Of a stretch of DNA of 64,000 nucleotides, positions 47,001 through 60,335 are shown in pieces. The position numbers and the translations under genes were made by a program. Under the pieces are notes generated by a model. That model did not search any database. It had not been told where the DNA came from and was given only the letters and a program-made list of their open reading frames with translations. Source of the DNA: Diploscapter coronatus. Lineage: Eukaryota > Nematoda > Chromadorea > Rhabditida > Rhabditidae. The stretch's first letter is position 1, and each line of letters begins with the position of its first letter. The stretch covers positions 87,653,705-87,717,704 of the forward strand of contig OZ038422.1 of the NCBI GenBank assembly GCA_964036155.1, given 5' to 3'.

Positions 47001-47339
47001 ATATCATCCATTTCATACAATAAATACTCACATTTTGCATCAGCACTGCACATCTTAGAAGCAAAAGCTCAGATTTTCCATCAGCACCGCCCATCTCAAA
47101 AATATACACACATTTTGTCCATTTTAACCACTAAAAACTGCCCAAAATTCAAATATTAGATCTCAAATATCGCCCTTCTTTCAACCCCCAACTGCTATCA
47201 TGTAATTCCAGTCATCAAATATCTTCACCTATCCGGTAGGGACGGAAATGGTTAGGGTTTTTACAGGGCTAGACAACTTTCCGGATAATTGGAATACTGT
47301 ACAGTCAACATGGGGGTATGGGACAAGCACACAAGTTCG
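44091..47339. repeat. Satellite unit 2 (3,249 bp)
   Basis: First of five central units that look identical base for base in the stretches I compared. Contents in order: telomere-like block (about 44113-44195), a CA/CT-rich part with three related GTAAGGCC-containing subrepeats (about 44560, 44810 and 45225), a CTCCCG-CTATCTTT-CGGGAG hairpin (about 45560), then an AT-rich part made of decayed CATCAACAATACT-type subrepeats. The last includes a 177-bp direct duplication (about 46540 and 46717). Only short chance frames. Confidence 0.97.
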
Positions 47340-50300
47340 GGTTAAGTCGAGAGTAGAATAAGGGTTAGGGCTAGGGTTAGGGATAGGGTAAGGAATAGGT
47401 TAGGGATAGGGTTAGGAATAGGATAAGACAAGGAATAGGTTAGTAAGCATCACTAACATCGAATTAAACAGACCTCCCTCATCTACTTCATCACATCGTC
47501 ATACACTATCAAACATTCGGAAATCATCAAATTCATAACAAATTCCTCATCAAGTCTCCAGTCTCATCTATCCTCGATCTCCAAATCTTCAATCCCAACT
47601 ATCTCCGCCCCTGTGCTAGATATTTCACTACAGTACAAGTCCGAATCCGGGCAATAAGTCAGAATTCAGTCAACTAAGAATTCGCACTCATGCCATCAAT
47701 CAAAATTCACATTTTCAGCATTTATTCAGAAATTTTATCAACAATTATCCTCCGATGCATTCGCAAGAGGCGAGGATAGGCAGAGGGAGAGGGTGAGGCA
47801 GGTAAGGCCAAAAATTGATTCATTTCAGATTCAGAAACCTCAGATTTTGCATCAACAATACTGCATCCACATACAATACAAAATATAGTCAGATTTGGCA
47901 TCAATAACACTTTCTCAACTTTCTAAAACACTTCCCATCATAAGAAATTAGAAAATGCTCAAATACTCTCAAAATACACATTTACTCAGAAATTTTATCA
48001 ACAACAATCCCCCGACATCTTCGAAAGAGCCAAGAGTAGGGATAATGCTGTGTAAGGCCTGAAATCATTCATCAACTCCCAAATAACTGTATTCTTCTTC
48101 TCTTCTGACTCCGATTTCTTCCAAACTTTCACAAGAATCCACAATAAGCGATACAGAACGTTATCCAATTTTCACTATTCCAACTCAACTCTCGTTAGCT
48201 CTTTCTTCATTCACTTCCAACTCTAGCACTTTCTTACTTCTTACTTCTTTCAAACTGATCAATTCATTCAAAACTGTAGTCATTGCAATATAGCCTTTAA
48301 TTGACGGAAGTAGACGAAGTAATAATGACACGAATAAGATCAGAAGGGAAAACCATTCAAATATCTGCAGAAGGGGAATTAGTCAACTAACAAAATATAG
48401 AAACGCCAAAAATTCCATCAACAGCAGTTCTCCGAAATCTTCGAAAGAGGCGAGGCGAGGGACATATTTGGTAAGGCCTGAATATCCTTTATTATCATCA
48501 GAAATATCCAAAATATCAATATCATCTACAGAATATCATTCAGCATCTGTACAACTTCAATCAATAACAACTCAATAACAAATTAATAACAGATCGACAT
48601 TCATCATTAATTCATTTTAGAAACGAAAACCTCACATTTTTCATCAACAACGCCCGACACCCGTCATCTATTCCACTTCCATCAACTAATCAGCCAATGC
48701 AGACTATTTCACCGGAAAAGTCTCATCTTCACTAAAAAACTTGATCTTAATAATCACTCATCAATAATAAATCCAAACTCTTCATTCCTGCTTGCATCAA
48801 CGTCTCCATTCTCCCGCTATCTTTCGGGAGGTGGATTATGCTTCATATATTTAGCTAAAATCAAAACATAATTCCAATGTCTTCCGAACAGAGTTCAATT
48901 CGTCTCAAATCGACTCAATTCGACTCAGTTCATCTTGTAATCTCTAAACGAAACAACCCATTACAAAATCTCACAAATTCCATCAACAATACTTACTTCT
49001 ATCTATCCCACTAAATCAGCACACGTTTCATTCAAACTGAAGATCCAGAATTCATACTACATCTACCGAGAATTTTATAAATTCCATTCAAATTTCATTC
49101 AAATACATTAAATAAACTCCATAAAACATCAGTTAAATACACGGTATTTCTAATTTCTAACTTTCATCGCTTAAAATAACTTTCTTAAAACCCCATTTAC
49201 TCCACTTCCCAACCTTGGAACAAGTGCTGCCCTACTGTATTTACTGATTAGACAGTAAAACCGAACTATACTCAGGGAGAACTTCAAATACTTTATACTT
49301 TATTCCATACCAAATTATAAAATGAACAAGGAGAAGAGGGTAACTGAGTGGACAAGGAGACTGCCATCTTAAATACCAGATGGAAACACAAATGCTCAGA
49401 TTTTTCATCAACAACGTTCATCTTTGACAAAAATCCCTAATTTTTGTATCTGCAACATTCCCACCCATCTCGAAAGGCAAGTTCTCACATTTTTCGTCAA
49501 CAATACTCACTTTTTGAGAACAAATATTCACATTTTGTCACATTTTCCATCAACACCATTTTTACTCATCTTTGAAAACTTTCAAAAACACAAATGCTTA
49601 GATTTTCCATCAGCATCATTTCACCCACCTCGGAAAGCAAATTCTCACAATTTTCTCATCAAATACTCGCTATTTTGAAAGCAAATTCTCAGATTTGTCA
49701 CATTTTTTATCAGCAATACTTGCTTTTTAAAACAAACGCATACTTTTTGTATTTCCACCATCTATCTAATATAATAAATACCCAGATTTTGCATCAGCAC
49801 TACTTACCTCAGAGGCAAAAGCTCACATTTTCCATCAACAATATGCATCTTGAAAGAGCCAATTCTTAGATTTTGTCACATTTTTCAGCAATAATACTTA
49901 CTTTTTGACACAAACGCCTAATATTTCCATCTTATCACCCGTTTCATACGACAAATCCTCACATTTTGCATCAGCACTACTTACCTCAGAGGCAAAAGCT
50001 CACATTTTCCATCAACAATATGCATCTTGAAAGAGCCAATTCTTAGATTTTGTCACATTTTTCAGCAATAATACTTACTTTTTAAAACAAACGCCTAATT
50101 GTTGTATCTCCACCACTCGTTTCATATGATAAATTAATATAATAAAAGCTTAGATTTTTCATCAGCAATATACTCATTTCTAAAGACATCTTCAGATTTT
50201 GTCAGATTTTTCAAAACAATTTCAGAAAAAACGCCTACTTTTTGGATCTATATCATCCATTTCATACAATAAATACTCACATTTTGCATCAGCACTGCAC

Positions 50301-50588
50301 ATCTTAGAAGCAAAAGCTCAGATTTTCCATCAGCACCGCCCATCTCAAAAATATACACACATTTTGTCCATTTTAACCACTAAAAACTGCCCAAAATTCA
50401 AATATTAGATCTCAAATATCGCCCTTCTTTCAACCCCCAACTGCTATCATGTAATTCCAGTCATCAAATATCTTCACCTATCCGGTAGGGACGGAAATGG
50501 TTAGGGTTTTTACAGGGCTAGACAACTTTCCGGATAATTGGAATACTGTACAGTCAACATGGGGGTATGGGACAAGCACACAAGTTCG
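47340..50588. repeat. Satellite unit 3 (3,249 bp)
   Basis: Exact spacing of 3,249 bp from unit 2 and no difference noted in the compared landmarks, including the telomere-like block starting about 47362. Confidence 0.97.
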
Positions 50589-53500
50589 GGTTAAGTCGAG
50601 AGTAGAATAAGGGTTAGGGCTAGGGTTAGGGATAGGGTAAGGAATAGGTTAGGGATAGGGTTAGGAATAGGATAAGACAAGGAATAGGTTAGTAAGCATC
50701 ACTAACATCGAATTAAACAGACCTCCCTCATCTACTTCATCACATCGTCATACACTATCAAACATTCGGAAATCATCAAATTCATAACAAATTCCTCATC
50801 AAGTCTCCAGTCTCATCTATCCTCGATCTCCAAATCTTCAATCCCAACTATCTCCGCCCCTGTGCTAGATATTTCACTACAGTACAAGTCCGAATCCGGG
50901 CAATAAGTCAGAATTCAGTCAACTAAGAATTCGCACTCATGCCATCAATCAAAATTCACATTTTCAGCATTTATTCAGAAATTTTATCAACAATTATCCT
51001 CCGATGCATTCGCAAGAGGCGAGGATAGGCAGAGGGAGAGGGTGAGGCAGGTAAGGCCAAAAATTGATTCATTTCAGATTCAGAAACCTCAGATTTTGCA
51101 TCAACAATACTGCATCCACATACAATACAAAATATAGTCAGATTTGGCATCAATAACACTTTCTCAACTTTCTAAAACACTTCCCATCATAAGAAATTAG
51201 AAAATGCTCAAATACTCTCAAAATACACATTTACTCAGAAATTTTATCAACAACAATCCCCCGACATCTTCGAAAGAGCCAAGAGTAGGGATAATGCTGT
51301 GTAAGGCCTGAAATCATTCATCAACTCCCAAATAACTGTATTCTTCTTCTCTTCTGACTCCGATTTCTTCCAAACTTTCACAAGAATCCACAATAAGCGA
51401 TACAGAACGTTATCCAATTTTCACTATTCCAACTCAACTCTCGTTAGCTCTTTCTTCATTCACTTCCAACTCTAGCACTTTCTTACTTCTTACTTCTTTC
51501 AAACTGATCAATTCATTCAAAACTGTAGTCATTGCAATATAGCCTTTAATTGACGGAAGTAGACGAAGTAATAATGACACGAATAAGATCAGAAGGGAAA
51601 ACCATTCAAATATCTGCAGAAGGGGAATTAGTCAACTAACAAAATATAGAAACGCCAAAAATTCCATCAACAGCAGTTCTCCGAAATCTTCGAAAGAGGC
51701 GAGGCGAGGGACATATTTGGTAAGGCCTGAATATCCTTTATTATCATCAGAAATATCCAAAATATCAATATCATCTACAGAATATCATTCAGCATCTGTA
51801 CAACTTCAATCAATAACAACTCAATAACAAATTAATAACAGATCGACATTCATCATTAATTCATTTTAGAAACGAAAACCTCACATTTTTCATCAACAAC
51901 GCCCGACACCCGTCATCTATTCCACTTCCATCAACTAATCAGCCAATGCAGACTATTTCACCGGAAAAGTCTCATCTTCACTAAAAAACTTGATCTTAAT
52001 AATCACTCATCAATAATAAATCCAAACTCTTCATTCCTGCTTGCATCAACGTCTCCATTCTCCCGCTATCTTTCGGGAGGTGGATTATGCTTCATATATT
52101 TAGCTAAAATCAAAACATAATTCCAATGTCTTCCGAACAGAGTTCAATTCGTCTCAAATCGACTCAATTCGACTCAGTTCATCTTGTAATCTCTAAACGA
52201 AACAACCCATTACAAAATCTCACAAATTCCATCAACAATACTTACTTCTATCTATCCCACTAAATCAGCACACGTTTCATTCAAACTGAAGATCCAGAAT
52301 TCATACTACATCTACCGAGAATTTTATAAATTCCATTCAAATTTCATTCAAATACATTAAATAAACTCCATAAAACATCAGTTAAATACACGGTATTTCT
52401 AATTTCTAACTTTCATCGCTTAAAATAACTTTCTTAAAACCCCATTTACTCCACTTCCCAACCTTGGAACAAGTGCTGCCCTACTGTATTTACTGATTAG
52501 ACAGTAAAACCGAACTATACTCAGGGAGAACTTCAAATACTTTATACTTTATTCCATACCAAATTATAAAATGAACAAGGAGAAGAGGGTAACTGAGTGG
52601 ACAAGGAGACTGCCATCTTAAATACCAGATGGAAACACAAATGCTCAGATTTTTCATCAACAACGTTCATCTTTGACAAAAATCCCTAATTTTTGTATCT
52701 GCAACATTCCCACCCATCTCGAAAGGCAAGTTCTCACATTTTTCGTCAACAATACTCACTTTTTGAGAACAAATATTCACATTTTGTCACATTTTCCATC
52801 AACACCATTTTTACTCATCTTTGAAAACTTTCAAAAACACAAATGCTTAGATTTTCCATCAGCATCATTTCACCCACCTCGGAAAGCAAATTCTCACAAT
52901 TTTCTCATCAAATACTCGCTATTTTGAAAGCAAATTCTCAGATTTGTCACATTTTTTATCAGCAATACTTGCTTTTTAAAACAAACGCATACTTTTTGTA
53001 TTTCCACCATCTATCTAATATAATAAATACCCAGATTTTGCATCAGCACTACTTACCTCAGAGGCAAAAGCTCACATTTTCCATCAACAATATGCATCTT
53101 GAAAGAGCCAATTCTTAGATTTTGTCACATTTTTCAGCAATAATACTTACTTTTTGACACAAACGCCTAATATTTCCATCTTATCACCCGTTTCATACGA
53201 CAAATCCTCACATTTTGCATCAGCACTACTTACCTCAGAGGCAAAAGCTCACATTTTCCATCAACAATATGCATCTTGAAAGAGCCAATTCTTAGATTTT
53301 GTCACATTTTTCAGCAATAATACTTACTTTTTAAAACAAACGCCTAATTGTTGTATCTCCACCACTCGTTTCATATGATAAATTAATATAATAAAAGCTT
53401 AGATTTTTCATCAGCAATATACTCATTTCTAAAGACATCTTCAGATTTTGTCAGATTTTTCAAAACAATTTCAGAAAAAACGCCTACTTTTTGGATCTAT

Positions 53501-53837
53501 ATCATCCATTTCATACAATAAATACTCACATTTTGCATCAGCACTGCACATCTTAGAAGCAAAAGCTCAGATTTTCCATCAGCACCGCCCATCTCAAAAA
53601 TATACACACATTTTGTCCATTTTAACCACTAAAAACTGCCCAAAATTCAAATATTAGATCTCAAATATCGCCCTTCTTTCAACCCCCAACTGCTATCATG
53701 TAATTCCAGTCATCAAATATCTTCACCTATCCGGTAGGGACGGAAATGGTTAGGGTTTTTACAGGGCTAGACAACTTTCCGGATAATTGGAATACTGTAC
53801 AGTCAACATGGGGGTATGGGACAAGCACACAAGTTCG
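50589..53837. repeat. Satellite unit 4 (3,249 bp)
   Basis: Same length and landmarks as units 2 and 3. Confidence 0.97.
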
Positions 53838-56800
53838 GGTTAAGTCGAGAGTAGAATAAGGGTTAGGGCTAGGGTTAGGGATAGGGTAAGGAATAGGTTA
53901 GGGATAGGGTTAGGAATAGGATAAGACAAGGAATAGGTTAGTAAGCATCACTAACATCGAATTAAACAGACCTCCCTCATCTACTTCATCACATCGTCAT
54001 ACACTATCAAACATTCGGAAATCATCAAATTCATAACAAATTCCTCATCAAGTCTCCAGTCTCATCTATCCTCGATCTCCAAATCTTCAATCCCAACTAT
54101 CTCCGCCCCTGTGCTAGATATTTCACTACAGTACAAGTCCGAATCCGGGCAATAAGTCAGAATTCAGTCAACTAAGAATTCGCACTCATGCCATCAATCA
54201 AAATTCACATTTTCAGCATTTATTCAGAAATTTTATCAACAATTATCCTCCGATGCATTCGCAAGAGGCGAGGATAGGCAGAGGGAGAGGGTGAGGCAGG
54301 TAAGGCCAAAAATTGATTCATTTCAGATTCAGAAACCTCAGATTTTGCATCAACAATACTGCATCCACATACAATACAAAATATAGTCAGATTTGGCATC
54401 AATAACACTTTCTCAACTTTCTAAAACACTTCCCATCATAAGAAATTAGAAAATGCTCAAATACTCTCAAAATACACATTTACTCAGAAATTTTATCAAC
54501 AACAATCCCCCGACATCTTCGAAAGAGCCAAGAGTAGGGATAATGCTGTGTAAGGCCTGAAATCATTCATCAACTCCCAAATAACTGTATTCTTCTTCTC
54601 TTCTGACTCCGATTTCTTCCAAACTTTCACAAGAATCCACAATAAGCGATACAGAACGTTATCCAATTTTCACTATTCCAACTCAACTCTCGTTAGCTCT
54701 TTCTTCATTCACTTCCAACTCTAGCACTTTCTTACTTCTTACTTCTTTCAAACTGATCAATTCATTCAAAACTGTAGTCATTGCAATATAGCCTTTAATT
54801 GACGGAAGTAGACGAAGTAATAATGACACGAATAAGATCAGAAGGGAAAACCATTCAAATATCTGCAGAAGGGGAATTAGTCAACTAACAAAATATAGAA
54901 ACGCCAAAAATTCCATCAACAGCAGTTCTCCGAAATCTTCGAAAGAGGCGAGGCGAGGGACATATTTGGTAAGGCCTGAATATCCTTTATTATCATCAGA
55001 AATATCCAAAATATCAATATCATCTACAGAATATCATTCAGCATCTGTACAACTTCAATCAATAACAACTCAATAACAAATTAATAACAGATCGACATTC
55101 ATCATTAATTCATTTTAGAAACGAAAACCTCACATTTTTCATCAACAACGCCCGACACCCGTCATCTATTCCACTTCCATCAACTAATCAGCCAATGCAG
55201 ACTATTTCACCGGAAAAGTCTCATCTTCACTAAAAAACTTGATCTTAATAATCACTCATCAATAATAAATCCAAACTCTTCATTCCTGCTTGCATCAACG
55301 TCTCCATTCTCCCGCTATCTTTCGGGAGGTGGATTATGCTTCATATATTTAGCTAAAATCAAAACATAATTCCAATGTCTTCCGAACAGAGTTCAATTCG
55401 TCTCAAATCGACTCAATTCGACTCAGTTCATCTTGTAATCTCTAAACGAAACAACCCATTACAAAATCTCACAAATTCCATCAACAATACTTACTTCTAT
55501 CTATCCCACTAAATCAGCACACGTTTCATTCAAACTGAAGATCCAGAATTCATACTACATCTACCGAGAATTTTATAAATTCCATTCAAATTTCATTCAA
55601 ATACATTAAATAAACTCCATAAAACATCAGTTAAATACACGGTATTTCTAATTTCTAACTTTCATCGCTTAAAATAACTTTCTTAAAACCCCATTTACTC
55701 CACTTCCCAACCTTGGAACAAGTGCTGCCCTACTGTATTTACTGATTAGACAGTAAAACCGAACTATACTCAGGGAGAACTTCAAATACTTTATACTTTA
55801 TTCCATACCAAATTATAAAATGAACAAGGAGAAGAGGGTAACTGAGTGGACAAGGAGACTGCCATCTTAAATACCAGATGGAAACACAAATGCTCAGATT
55901 TTTCATCAACAACGTTCATCTTTGACAAAAATCCCTAATTTTTGTATCTGCAACATTCCCACCCATCTCGAAAGGCAAGTTCTCACATTTTTCGTCAACA
56001 ATACTCACTTTTTGAGAACAAATATTCACATTTTGTCACATTTTCCATCAACACCATTTTTACTCATCTTTGAAAACTTTCAAAAACACAAATGCTTAGA
56101 TTTTCCATCAGCATCATTTCACCCACCTCGGAAAGCAAATTCTCACAATTTTCTCATCAAATACTCGCTATTTTGAAAGCAAATTCTCAGATTTGTCACA
56201 TTTTTTATCAGCAATACTTGCTTTTTAAAACAAACGCATACTTTTTGTATTTCCACCATCTATCTAATATAATAAATACCCAGATTTTGCATCAGCACTA
56301 CTTACCTCAGAGGCAAAAGCTCACATTTTCCATCAACAATATGCATCTTGAAAGAGCCAATTCTTAGATTTTGTCACATTTTTCAGCAATAATACTTACT
56401 TTTTGACACAAACGCCTAATATTTCCATCTTATCACCCGTTTCATACGACAAATCCTCACATTTTGCATCAGCACTACTTACCTCAGAGGCAAAAGCTCA
56501 CATTTTCCATCAACAATATGCATCTTGAAAGAGCCAATTCTTAGATTTTGTCACATTTTTCAGCAATAATACTTACTTTTTAAAACAAACGCCTAATTGT
56601 TGTATCTCCACCACTCGTTTCATATGATAAATTAATATAATAAAAGCTTAGATTTTTCATCAGCAATATACTCATTTCTAAAGACATCTTCAGATTTTGT
56701 CAGATTTTTCAAAACAATTTCAGAAAAAACGCCTACTTTTTGGATCTATATCATCCATTTCATACAATAAATACTCACATTTTGCATCAGCACTGCACAT

Positions 56801-57086
56801 CTTAGAAGCAAAAGCTCAGATTTTCCATCAGCACCGCCCATCTCAAAAATATACACACATTTTGTCCATTTTAACCACTAAAAACTGCCCAAAATTCAAA
56901 TATTAGATCTCAAATATCGCCCTTCTTTCAACCCCCAACTGCTATCATGTAATTCCAGTCATCAAATATCTTCACCTATCCGGTAGGGACGGAAATGGTT
57001 AGGGTTTTTACAGGGCTAGACAACTTTCCGGATAATTGGAATACTGTACAGTCAACATGGGGGTATGGGACAAGCACACAAGTTCG
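53838..57086. repeat. Satellite unit 5 (3,249 bp)
   Basis: Same length and landmarks as units 2-4. Confidence 0.97.
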
Positions 57087-60000
57087 GGTTAAGTCGAGAG
57101 TAGAATAAGGGTTAGGGCTAGGGTTAGGGATAGGGTAAGGAATAGGTTAGGGATAGGGTTAGGAATAGGATAAGACAAGGAATAGGTTAGTAAGCATCAC
57201 TAACATCGAATTAAACAGACCTCCCTCATCTACTTCATCACATCGTCATACACTATCAAACATTCGGAAATCATCAAATTCATAACAAATTCCTCATCAA
57301 GTCTCCAGTCTCATCTATCCTCGATCTCCAAATCTTCAATCCCAACTATCTCCGCCCCTGTGCTAGATATTTCACTACAGTACAAGTCCGAATCCGGGCA
57401 ATAAGTCAGAATTCAGTCAACTAAGAATTCGCACTCATGCCATCAATCAAAATTCACATTTTCAGCATTTATTCAGAAATTTTATCAACAATTATCCTCC
57501 GATGCATTCGCAAGAGGCGAGGATAGGCAGAGGGAGAGGGTGAGGCAGGTAAGGCCAAAAATTGATTCATTTCAGATTCAGAAACCTCAGATTTTGCATC
57601 AACAATACTGCATCCACATACAATACAAAATATAGTCAGATTTGGCATCAATAACACTTTCTCAACTTTCTAAAACACTTCCCATCATAAGAAATTAGAA
57701 AATGCTCAAATACTCTCAAAATACACATTTACTCAGAAATTTTATCAACAACAATCCCCCGACATCTTCGAAAGAGCCAAGAGTAGGGATAATGCTGTGT
57801 AAGGCCTGAAATCATTCATCAACTCCCAAATAACTGTATTCTTCTTCTCTTCTGACTCCGATTTCTTCCAAACTTTCACAAGAATCCACAATAAGCGATA
57901 CAGAACGTTATCCAATTTTCACTATTCCAACTCAACTCTCGTTAGCTCTTTCTTCATTCACTTCCAACTCTAGCACTTTCTTACTTCTTACTTCTTTCAA
58001 ACTGATCAATTCATTCAAAACTGTAGTCATTGCAATATAGCCTTTAATTGACGGAAGTAGACGAAGTAATAATGACACGAATAAGATCAGAAGGGAAAAC
58101 CATTCAAATATCTGCAGAAGGGGAATTAGTCAACTAACAAAATATAGAAACGCCAAAAATTCCATCAACAGCAGTTCTCCGAAATCTTCGAAAGAGGCGA
58201 GGCGAGGGACATATTTGGTAAGGCCTGAATATCCTTTATTATCATCAGAAATATCCAAAATATCAATATCATCTACAGAATATCATTCAGCATCTGTACA
58301 ACTTCAATCAATAACAACTCAATAACAAATTAATAACAGATCGACATTCATCATTAATTCATTTTAGAAACGAAAACCTCACATTTTTCATCAACAACGC
58401 CCGACACCCGTCATCTATTCCACTTCCATCAACTAATCAGCCAATGCAGACTATTTCACCGGAAAAGTCTCATCTTCACTAAAAAACTTGATCTTAATAA
58501 TCACTCATCAATAATAAATCCAAACTCTTCATTCCTGCTTGCATCAACGTCTCCATTCTCCCGCTATCTTTCGGGAGGTGGATTATGCTTCATATATTTA
58601 GCTAAAATCAAAACATAATTCCAATGTCTTCCGAACAGAGTTCAATTCGTCTCAAATCGACTCAATTCGACTCAGTTCATCTTGTAATCTCTAAACGAAA
58701 CAACCCATTACAAAATCTCACAAATTCCATCAACAATACTTACTTCTATCTATCCCACTAAATCAGCACACGTTTCATTCAAACTGAAGATCCAGAATTC
58801 ATACTACATCTACCGAGAATTTTATAAATTCCATTCAAATTTCATTCAAATACATTAAATAAACTCCATAAAACATCAGTTAAATACACGGTATTTCTAA
58901 TTTCTAACTTTCATCGCTTAAAATAACTTTCTTAAAACCCCATTTACTCCACTTCCCAACCTTGGAACAAGTGCTGCCCTACTGTATTTACTGATTAGAC
59001 AGTAAAACCGAACTATACTCAGGGAGAACTTCAAATACTTTATACTTTATTCCATACCAAATTATAAAATGAACAAGGAGAAGAGGGTAACTGAGTGGAC
59101 AAGGAGACTGCCATCTTAAATACCAGATGGAAACACAAATGCTCAGATTTTTCATCAACAACGTTCATCTTTGACAAAAATCCCTAATTTTTGTATCTGC
59201 AACATTCCCACCCATCTCGAAAGGCAAGTTCTCACATTTTTCGTCAACAATACTCACTTTTTGAGAACAAATATTCACATTTTGTCACATTTTCCATCAA
59301 CACCATTTTTACTCATCTTTGAAAACTTTCAAAAACACAAATGCTTAGATTTTCCATCAGCATCATTTCACCCACCTCGGAAAGCAAATTCTCACAATTT
59401 TCTCATCAAATACTCGCTATTTTGAAAGCAAATTCTCAGATTTGTCACATTTTTTATCAGCAATACTTGCTTTTTAAAACAAACGCATACTTTTTGTATT
59501 TCCACCATCTATCTAATATAATAAATACCCAGATTTTGCATCAGCACTACTTACCTCAGAGGCAAAAGCTCACATTTTCCATCAACAATATGCATCTTGA
59601 AAGAGCCAATTCTTAGATTTTGTCACATTTTTCAGCAATAATACTTACTTTTTGACACAAACGCCTAATATTTCCATCTTATCACCCGTTTCATACGACA
59701 AATCCTCACATTTTGCATCAGCACTACTTACCTCAGAGGCAAAAGCTCACATTTTCCATCAACAATATGCATCTTGAAAGAGCCAATTCTTAGATTTTGT
59801 CACATTTTTCAGCAATAATACTTACTTTTTAAAACAAACGCCTAATTGTTGTATCTCCACCACTCGTTTCATATGATAAATTAATATAATAAAAGCTTAG
59901 ATTTTTCATCAGCAATATACTCATTTCTAAAGACATCTTCAGATTTTGTCAGATTTTTCAAAACAATTTCAGAAAAAACGCCTACTTTTTGGATCTATAT

Positions 60001-60335
60001 CATCCATTTCATACAATAAATACTCACATTTTGCATCAGCACTGCACATCTTAGAAGCAAAAGCTCAGATTTTCCATCAGCACCGCCCATCTCAAAAATA
60101 TACACACATTTTGTCCATTTTAACCACTAAAAACTGCCCAAAATTCAAATATTAGATCTCAAATATCGCCCTTCTTTCAACCCCCAACTGCTATCATGTA
60201 ATTCCAGTCATCAAATATCTTCACCTATCCGGTAGGGACGGAAATGGTTAGGGTTTTTACAGGGCTAGACAACTTTCCGGATAATTGGAATACTGTACAG
60301 TCAACATGGGGGTATGGGACAAGCACACAAGTTCG
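57087..60335. repeat. Satellite unit 6 (3,249 bp)
   Basis: Same length and landmarks as units 2-5; last of the homogeneous units. Confidence 0.97.
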
